From Massilia antarctica (GTDB taxonomy: Bacteria; Pseudomonadota; Gammaproteobacteria; Burkholderiales; Burkholderiaceae_D), in NCBI RefSeq assembly GCF_015689335.1, contig NZ_CP065053.1, positions 5,952,001 to 6,016,000 of the forward strand: DNA of 64,000 nucleotides, read 5' to 3'. Positions within the stretch are counted from its first letter, which is position 1; the number at the start of each line of letters is the position of its first letter. Below the pieces are notes generated by a model. It saw only the letters and a list, made by a program, of their open reading frames with translations, was not told the origin of the DNA and did not search any database. Position numbers and translations under genes: made by a program. Of this stretch, positions 8,739-15,400 are shown piece after piece.

Positions 8739-9049
8739 TTCAGGCCGACCCGGACATGCATGCGCCAGAGATCGCGCACCGGAATGCCGTAAGGGAAAAT
8801 CTCGATGCGGCGCAGCTCGGGATGCTTCTGGATTTTCAAGATCGCCGCCTCCAGCCCGGCCATCGGCACCGAGGTTTTCAGGACCAGGGCGTCGGGCGTC
8901 GGCATGCCGTCCGGGAAGATATCGTCGAATTTGAACCCCATGCCATGCAGCTCGGCCACCGAATCGGTGAGGCCGGCAATCTGCTCCTTGGTGTAGTGGT
9001 AACGCAGGCGCGCCGTCAGCGCGGTGTTCAGGTCGTTTGGCTTAGACAT
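8735..9049 (-). CDS. Small protein coupled to radical SAM enzyme (104 aa)
   Basis: Not a family I recognise. It has no cysteine, no signal peptide and no membrane segment. The N-terminal half looks helical (LTARLRYHYTKEQIAGL). The C-terminal half holds two related blocks, IFPDGMPTPDALVLKTSV (about residues 44-61) and IFPYGIPVRDLWRMHVRV (about 83-100), separated by a helix, suggesting a small repeated alpha/beta fold. Its stop overlaps the start of the radical SAM gene and its start overlaps the upstream gene by 8 bases. It may be the substrate, a substrate-recognition partner or a scaffold of the enzyme; this is inference from position. Confidence 0.75.
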   Translation of the reverse strand: MSKPNDLNTALTARLRYHYTKEQIAGLTDSVAELHGMGFKFDDIFPDGMPTPDALVLKTSVPMAGLEAAILKIQKHPELRRIEIFPYGIPVRDLWRMHVRVGLK

Positions 9050-9398
9050 GTGCGGGCTCCATGATGGTGTTGGTGATCAGAAGGGAAAGGTCGGACAGCA
9101 GTTTCAGTACGGCATCGTATTTGTCGATGGTAAAAACCAACAATTGCAGCGCGTCGGTCAGGGCCTTGCTACGCGCAACCGTCTCTGCCGACGGCGGCCG
9201 GACCTGGATTCTTTCTTGAAGGATGTCGATGATGGCGTTGTTGACCGTGTTGCGGCGCTCGCGCAGCTTGGCCAGCACCATGTACACCTTGGCCCGGTCC
9301 TTCAGGCTGGCAGTTTCGTACTCGATGGTGACGTCGGCGATAGCGCGCTGCAAAATGGTTTCGACGCTTTGCAGCCAGGGAAGTGCTGAGTCGGACAT
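9042..9398 (-). CDS. Small helical protein of the radical SAM operon (118 aa)
   Basis: No family recognised. The sequence is predicted to be mostly helical, rich in Leu, Ile and charged residues, with no Cys, no signal peptide and no transmembrane segment, and looks like a small helical bundle or coiled coil (ETASLKDRAKVYMVLAKLRE, ALQLLVFTIDKYDAVLKLLS). It lies 27 bases after the 197-aa lipoprotein gene and overlaps the next gene by 8 bases, so it is part of the five-gene operon. Confidence 0.75.
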   Translation of the reverse strand: MSDSALPWLQSVETILQRAIADVTIEYETASLKDRAKVYMVLAKLRERRNTVNNAIIDILQERIQVRPPSAETVARSKALTDALQLLVFTIDKYDAVLKLLSDLSLLITNTIMEPAHV

Positions 9399-9425
9399 AG
9401 TGTTTCTCCTGGTTAGTGGATGGAC

Positions 9426-10019
9426 TTACTGCGGAACTGCGAGGCCGGTACTCTTTGGCAGCTCCTTGGCCGTGCTAGCGGCGATATCGGTTGCCGCAGC
9501 CTGGTTCTTCTTTGCTTCTTCGCGCACCTCTTCAAAAAACGATGCCGCCAGCGCGGCGCGCTCGGCGAACGGCAATTCCTTGCCCAGTGCGCCGAACGCC
9601 TTGCCGGTCGCGCCGAGGGCCTCGCCCACCGGAGGAAGCGGCGTGACCAGCTGGCTGATCAGTTCCTCGACGTGGGCCACACCCGCTTCCTTGGCCGACA
9701 CAGTGGCGCCCAGCAATGCCACTCTGCTGCGCAACTGCCTGAGCGCCGCCAGCCGTCTGGCCTGGCCGCTGAACTCATATAGCTGATCGTCGCCCGGCAA
9801 GTCGAGCAGGCGTACGTTGTAGCTCTTGATGTTGTCGCCGAGCTGCTCCTTGCGCATATCGTCGACGGCGGCCTGGCGCCTGGCGTAGAGCGCCAGCTCC
9901 TGCTTGAGCTGGGCGCTCAGGGACAGGCCGTGCTGCGCCTCTTCCAGCGCCACCGGTGAGGTGGCGCAGCCAGCGAGCAGCAGCGCGGCCGTGATGCAGG
10001 GTAAAAAGCGGATCGTCAT
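9426..10019 (-). CDS. Lipoprotein (197 aa), radical SAM operon
   Basis: Signal peptide with a lipobox (ITAALLLAGC, Cys at residue ~17), so the mature protein is expected to be lipid-anchored in the periplasm or outer membrane. The body is helical and Ala/Glu-rich with coiled-coil character (AALRQLRSRVALLGATVSAK; FFEEVREEAKKNQAAATDI). No known domain. The start at 10019 is fixed by the signal peptide and by a 4-base ATGA overlap with the stop of the upstream lipoprotein gene, which shows translational coupling. Confidence 0.82.
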   Translation of the reverse strand: MTIRFLPCITAALLLAGCATSPVALEEAQHGLSLSAQLKQELALYARRQAAVDDMRKEQLGDNIKSYNVRLLDLPGDDQLYEFSGQARRLAALRQLRSRVALLGATVSAKEAGVAHVEELISQLVTPLPPVGEALGATGKAFGALGKELPFAERAALAASFFEEVREEAKKNQAAATDIAASTAKELPKSTGLAVPQ

Positions 10020-11545
10020 TTGTTCACTCCTCGTCCAATCCAGAGCAGGGACAGGGCCTGGACCAGGTCTTTGTAATCGGACGCTTTCTGGCCCGACGCC
10101 GCGTACGCCACCGCCTGTCCCGCTGTGGCATCGATCAGCACCGCCCATTGGCCGGCGTTGGCCTGGGCGAAAGCGAGCTGCCGTTCACGCTTGAGGTCGC
10201 GGCGCAGTTCTTCGAGCCGCAAGGTGCGGGCGCGCTGGTCGCCGATCGCATAGGCATAGCGGCCGGCGGCGTCGTACAGCGCTGCCCGGCTGTCGGCGTC
10301 GTCGCAAGGGGGACTGACCTTAACCGCAGGAAAGGCTATGGCGTCGACGAAGCGCATGCTCCTGTAGCAGCCTTTGAGTGTGTCGAGTCGTGACCGCGCC
10401 ACCAGCAGTTCGACTGCCTCGGCCACCCTGGACGCCTGGGCAGCCCGCACCAGTTCAATATCCTTGCGAACCAGATCGGCCTGGACCGTGGCCAGGTCGG
10501 CGCGGTTTTTCTCCAGGTCGCGCCGGATCAGCAGACTCATCGGAACCAGCGGCTTGTCCAGATCGGCGAGCACCTGGGCATCGTCGGCCACGCGCGTGAC
10601 AAGCACCGCCGCCAGTTCGGCGCGGCTGGCATCCTTGCCGGGATCGGCGCTGGTACCCAGCTTGCGCAGGATGGCATCGATGCGCTTGATCCGGTCGTCG
10701 GCAAGCGCCTCGTTGCCGAGCACGTTGTTGAGCATCGCTATCCGTGCCAGCACGGCGCGCACCTTGTCGCCGAGCACAGTCAAGCGCTCGGAAGGAGCGG
10801 TGCCGGGCTGGCTAGCGCGTACCGCCGCCGCATACGCCTCCAGCGAGGCGCGGTACTGCGCCATCAAGACGTCGGCCTCGGCAGCGAGAGCAGCGTGCTT
10901 TTGCTCGAGCTCGACTGTGTTTTTGGCGCTGGTGAGCAGCGTGCCGGCCGGTAGCTTGGCGATCAGCGCGTCCTGATCGCGGGCGAGCGCTACTTCGCTT
11001 GCGCACAACGTGCCGAGCTCCTTAAGATACTCGGCGGCATACTTGCTCAGCTCGCCGCTACCGGGGGCATTAACAGCACGGCAGGATGGTGCGTCGGCGC
11101 CGTCCGCCTTGAGCAGTTTGCGGTAGGCGGTTTGCCTGGCCCGGTTCGCCTGCAGTTGCAGTGACAGGCTCTTCCATCCCTTTACCACGACCAGGAACGC
11201 ACTGGCGTCCGGCACAGTAGCCAGTTCCTTGAGCTGTTCGTCCAGTATCGAATAAAACGTTCTCGCATTGGCGTTGTCCTTGGCGAGGGACGCATCGAGC
11301 AGCAGCACCAGTGCGCTGTCGACCTCGGCGCTGCGGCCGGCGGCGATGCTGTCGATGTCCGCCTTGAGCAGTTTCTTGCGCTGCTCATGCATGGCCACGA
11401 AATAGCCGTTCAAGTCCACTTTCGCCCACGCCGCCTTCAGGTCCTTGCCTTGCTGGTCGCGCTTCTCGCTGTACAGGTGCATCCCGGCGCAGCCCGATAA
11501 CGCCATGCATAGCGACGCGCAGCCCAGTCGATGAAAAGTATTCAT
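10016..11545 (-). CDS. Large helical lipoprotein (509 aa), first gene of radical SAM operon
   Basis: The ATG at 11545 is preceded by AAGGGA and opens a short lipoprotein signal (CMALSGCAG, lipid Cys near residue 19). The rest is almost entirely predicted helix with heptad-like repeats (TVELEQKHAALAAEADVLMA; DLEKNRADLATVQADLVRKD), suggesting a long periplasmic coiled-coil or stalk. No recognised domain. It begins the minus-strand operon that ends with the radical SAM enzyme, and is transcribed divergently from the NarL-type response regulator, with about 230 bases between them. Confidence 0.8.
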   Translation of the reverse strand: MNTFHRLGCASLCMALSGCAGMHLYSEKRDQQGKDLKAAWAKVDLNGYFVAMHEQRKKLLKADIDSIAAGRSAEVDSALVLLLDASLAKDNANARTFYSILDEQLKELATVPDASAFLVVVKGWKSLSLQLQANRARQTAYRKLLKADGADAPSCRAVNAPGSGELSKYAAEYLKELGTLCASEVALARDQDALIAKLPAGTLLTSAKNTVELEQKHAALAAEADVLMAQYRASLEAYAAAVRASQPGTAPSERLTVLGDKVRAVLARIAMLNNVLGNEALADDRIKRIDAILRKLGTSADPGKDASRAELAAVLVTRVADDAQVLADLDKPLVPMSLLIRRDLEKNRADLATVQADLVRKDIELVRAAQASRVAEAVELLVARSRLDTLKGCYRSMRFVDAIAFPAVKVSPPCDDADSRAALYDAAGRYAYAIGDQRARTLRLEELRRDLKRERQLAFAQANAGQWAVLIDATAGQAVAYAASGQKASDYKDLVQALSLLWIGRGVNK

Positions 11546-11647
11546 GTTGATTCCCTTGTCCGCATCCGATGGAAGGCAGTCCGGTTGGCATCGCAGTCCG
11601 CCGCCCGGTGACTGGAGCAAGTATAGGAAGTTGCACCAACGAGCGAA

Positions 11648-11726
11648 ATTGTCCGAATGGCCAGTCCGAGGGCCCATTCCGAATGGACAATGTGCTAGCC
11701 TTACGGGGTCAGCTGGCCATTCGGCC
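11648..11726. promoter_or_regulatory. Cluster of CGAATGG / CCATTCG repeats between divergent genes
   Basis: The intergenic region between the lipoprotein operon and the response regulator has an outer inverted repeat ATTGTCC (11648-11654) / GGACAAT (11685-11691), inside which lie CGAATGGCC (11654-11662) and GGCCCATTC (11671-11679), plus CGAATGG (11680-11686). A further palindromic copy GGCCATTCGGCC is at 11715-11726. The spacing and repetition suggest operator sites, most simply for the adjacent NarL-type regulator. This is inference; no promoter hexamers were identified with confidence. Confidence 0.5.
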
Positions 11727-11776
11727 CAGTGCCGGACTGAGCACTAGTCCGGACGATGTCCTCAAAGGAGCCCGTC

Positions 11777-12481
11777 GTGCGCTTGCTGCTTGTCGATGAC
11801 CACAAGATGTTCACGGAAAGCCTGACCATGGCGCTGGACCGCCTGCAAAAGGGCAACACGCTGTTGGTCGCGCAAAGCCGCGAGGAAGCACTGGACTACG
11901 CCAGCGCCGGTCAGTGTTTCGAGGTGATTTTGCTCGACCTGCACATGCCCGGCAACGACGGCATGGACAACCTGGCCGTCCTGCGCAAGACCTACGATAC
12001 GGCCTGCATCGTGATCGTCTCCGGCGAGACCGATCCGCGCATCGTGTTCCAGACCATCGAGCATGGCGCCGCCGGCTATGTATCCAAGGCGTCCGACCTG
12101 AACACCTTGCTGGAGGCGCTCGAAACCGTGCTCAACGGCGGCGTGGCGCTGCCGAGCAAGCTGCCGCGCCCGCAATTTCCGGGCGCACTGCCGCCTTCGC
12201 GCCCGCCGCCTTCGCACAATGCGGTGCTCGACGCACTGTCGCCGCGCCAGCGGGAAGCCCTGTTCAGCGCGATCCGCGGCCAGAGCAACAAGGTGATCGC
12301 GCGCGAAATGTGCGTGACCCCGAGCACGGTCAAGCATCACCTGGCCATTGCGTTCAAGGTGCTGGGCGTGCTCAACCGCACGGCGGCGGTGTACGAGGCA
12401 AACCGGCTGCAACTGTTTCCCGACACGGAGTCAAGCCAGCCCAGCTACCGCGCGCCGGAGCGCACCCACAGCGCCTGCTAG
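11777..12481 (+). CDS. NarL/FixJ-type response regulator (234 aa)
   Basis: Receiver domain (residues ~1-118) with the acidic pocket at VDDH and the phospho-acceptor Asp at residue 54 (VILLDLHMPG), a conserved Ser/Thr (IVIVSGE) and Lys (YVSKAS). A Pro-rich linker is followed by a LuxR-type helix-turn-helix (about 157-215; LSPRQREALFSAIRGQSNKVIAREM). A GTG start at 11777 is preferred because AAAGGAG lies 6 bases upstream; an in-frame ATG at 11756 would add 7 residues but has no ribosome binding site. The likely partner is the hybrid kinase encoded at 18.1-19.9 kb. Its stop codon overlaps the stop of the convergent 1895-aa gene within the sequence ctag. Confidence 0.93.
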   Translation: MRLLLVDDHKMFTESLTMALDRLQKGNTLLVAQSREEALDYASAGQCFEVILLDLHMPGNDGMDNLAVLRKTYDTACIVIVSGETDPRIVFQTIEHGAAGYVSKASDLNTLLEALETVLNGGVALPSKLPRPQFPGALPPSRPPPSHNAVLDALSPRQREALFSAIRGQSNKVIAREMCVTPSTVKHHLAIAFKVLGVLNRTAAVYEANRLQLFPDTESSQPSYRAPERTHSAC

Positions 12482-15400
12482 GGCGCTGCGCGGTCGAAGG
12501 TGCAGACGATGTCCCAGCGGCCGCCGCACTGCTCGGCCGTGACCAGCGCGAAACCGTCGCCTTTGGCATACACCACCTCCTCCACCTTGCAGTCGAAACG
12601 GCCGGGAAACGCGCCGGCCGGGTCCGTAAAGTCGAAGGTATCCCCGCTGTCGGCCAGGTCTTCCGCGATCGAATTGGCGAACGGATAAGGCGCGTACAGG
12701 GCCGAACTGTGAAACGAGCGGATGGTGACCGCCGGCCCGGCGCCGGGCGGCTGGACCAGCAGGGTCGCCGTGCACGAAAGATGCTCGTCGCCTGACAGGA
12801 ACACGACATTGCGCATGCCATGCCCGCCGATGTGCGCCAGCAGGCGTTGCATCGACGCCGGATAGCCATCCCACGCGTCCGAGCGCAGGCAGTGCGCGCC
12901 CGGACCGCCGTGGACGGCACGCAGCCGGCGCGGCACCAGGATCGAGGGCGAGGCGATGAACTTGGGCCGCTCCGGATCGGCCCGGTGCTGGACCAGCAGC
13001 CAGTCGAGCAAGCGCGTGAACTGGCGCTCGCTCATGATGGAGTCGCTGGCGGCCGTGGCCGCGGAACGCGGCATGCGCTCGGTGCGGGTGTCGGCGATGA
13101 AAAAGGCAAAACCCCGCAGCGGCATTCCCGTCTCCAGGCAGTGCGGCGTCTGCGCCGCCCCCAGCGAAGGCACCAGCGCGTTGGTGCGCTGGAAACGCAG
13201 GTAGCCCGCGCGGCCCGCCGTCAGGTTGGGGTCGACCCGGCGCGCATGCGCCAGTGGTTCCCAGTTATCCATGATCTCGTGATCGTCCAGCATCATGAAG
13301 GTGGGCAGGCGCCGCATGACCGACTTGACGTGTTCGTTCGCAAACAGCTTTTCGTAGGGCTGCACATAGCGGTCGTCCAGCGCGCTGGGATCGAACAGGC
13401 CGGCCGTGGCGTCGCTGTAGATCTGATCGCCCAGCAGGAGCAGGAAGGCCGGCACCGTGCCGTCTTCGTTGTCGAGCCTCCGAGAAAGACGCTGAAAGGA
13501 AGCGAACGCCGGTTCCTCGTCGAGCAAACCGGCCGGGTACTGGCAACTGCCCATCGCAAAGCACAGGCGCGCTGGCTGCTTGCCGGTGGCCCCGGCGCCG
13601 AAACCGAGCAGGCCCGGCACCAGCGTCGTCGCCAGGCTGGACGCCAGTTCGCGCTCGATGCTGACGACAATATCGTCGAAGGTCTTGTCGACGAAATCGA
13701 GCAGCTCGGCGAGGATCGCCGCCAGCGCCAGCGGGTTGCCCGGCAGGATGGGCGGGGTGCTCATGGCGCGCCGCCCGCGCAGCAGCCCCATCAGCTCCCG
13801 GCCGCGCAAGGACGAATGGAGGAACTGCGGCAAGTCTACCCTGTTATCCCAGAAGGTCGGCTTTCCGTCATAGAAGAGCAGCATCAGTAATCCGTCCGCG
13901 CCGTCCGGCCGCGCCGGCGCGAATTGCATCCAGCCATTGTCGTCGCCGGCGCCGGCGTAGAGCTGCAGGCCGCGCCACAAGGCGGCCTTGGACGAATCGC
14001 CGGACGTGCCGGACCATATGCGGTAGTGTTCTCCATCAACCTTGACCGGAATAAAGGCGACCAGCAGCGCGCGCGTGTAGGCGGGGTCCGATCCGGCCCC
14101 GACCTGGAAGCCATTCGGCGTGTCGACACTGGTGCGTACCGGCCCGCTCCAGGGCGTGCGCAGCGCCCAGCGGTCGACGCTGGGCGAGTCGCTCGTCTTG
14201 TATTGCGCCAGCGAAGTCGATTCCGGTCCGATGAACGCATCCACGGCCGCGAACACCTTGCGCGCGTCGCGCCCGATGAAGCAGTCCTGGTGGCCGAACC
14301 CTTCCATCGGCCGGGTGACATAGGCGAACAGCGTGTCCTTGAACATGGCATCCATGCGGCCCAGGGTGGCCGGATCGGACAAACCGTTGTCCAGGCCGTG
14401 CACGCTCATGGTATCGAAGATCCAGCGTTTCTTGATGTCCTCGCGCGACACGTACACATTGCGTCCGGCGCGGTTGGTGATGGTTTTCAGGCGCGCGAAA
14501 TGCATCGCCTGCGAGACCGTTTCGATGCTCAGCGGGCCGAAGAAATCGTCGATATGGTCGAGCACCGGCCGGTCCACATTGCACAGGCTGAAGTCGCGCC
14601 CGTAGAGCGCGTCCATCCGGTGGCGCGTACGGACGAAATCAGCCTTGCCCCACGGCCACCACGGGTTTTCCACATGGAATTCTTCCGTTGGATACGGGGT
14701 GGTCGCCAGCAGGCGGTCGATTACCTCGTCCATGAGGCCTGGTTCGCCGTCGATCCGGAACGCGAAATCACGCAGCGGCAGCAAATGGCGCAGGTAGCCG
14801 AGCAGATAGGCGCGGAAAATATTGGCTTGGCTAAATACCACCAATGGTCCCACCTGCGACAACACCAGGCGCCGGATGCTGCCATTCATCGCCCGCCGCT
14901 CCGCCGCAAAGCGCTCGCCTGCGCGCGGCTCGGCCAGGATGGCCATGCTGATCATGGCCGCGCCCATGCAGTGGGCGACCACGTCCAGATAGCCGAAACC
15001 GCTGGCGCGGCAGATATGGTCGATCGCGGCCGGGATGTCGGCGTGCGCCGCATCCTCGAACGTCCACGGGTGGCGCGCGTGCGGCATGCCGCTGCTGGTG
15101 CGCAGGTCGACGATCCAGATGTCGCGTTTTCGCTTCCACAAATAGCTGGCCAGGTTGGGCTTGACCTGCGGATGGGCAAAGGTGGTGCCGCTCGCGCTAT
15201 AGCCGTGGATCATGACCACCGGCGGGCGATCCGGGTCCTGCTGGTCGCAGCGGTAGCGCGTCAGGCGCACATGCACCGGCGTGCCGTCAGGTAACTGGTC
15301 AACTTCGAGCTCGGTGATTTCCGGATGCGGCAGTCCGGGGATGATGCCTGGCAGGCGCGCCGGCGCCCGCATTGGCGTCGCATCGGGCTTGCGCAGGCTC

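Noticed and set aside
11756-11776. ATG start for the NarL-type regulator
   Set aside because: In frame, but with no ribosome binding site; the GTG at 11777 has AAAGGAG at ideal spacing.
13924-15294. 456-codon plus-strand frame inside the GMC fusion gene
   Set aside because: It is the antisense shadow of a strongly coding minus-strand gene; composition is His/Arg/Gln-rich with no domain.
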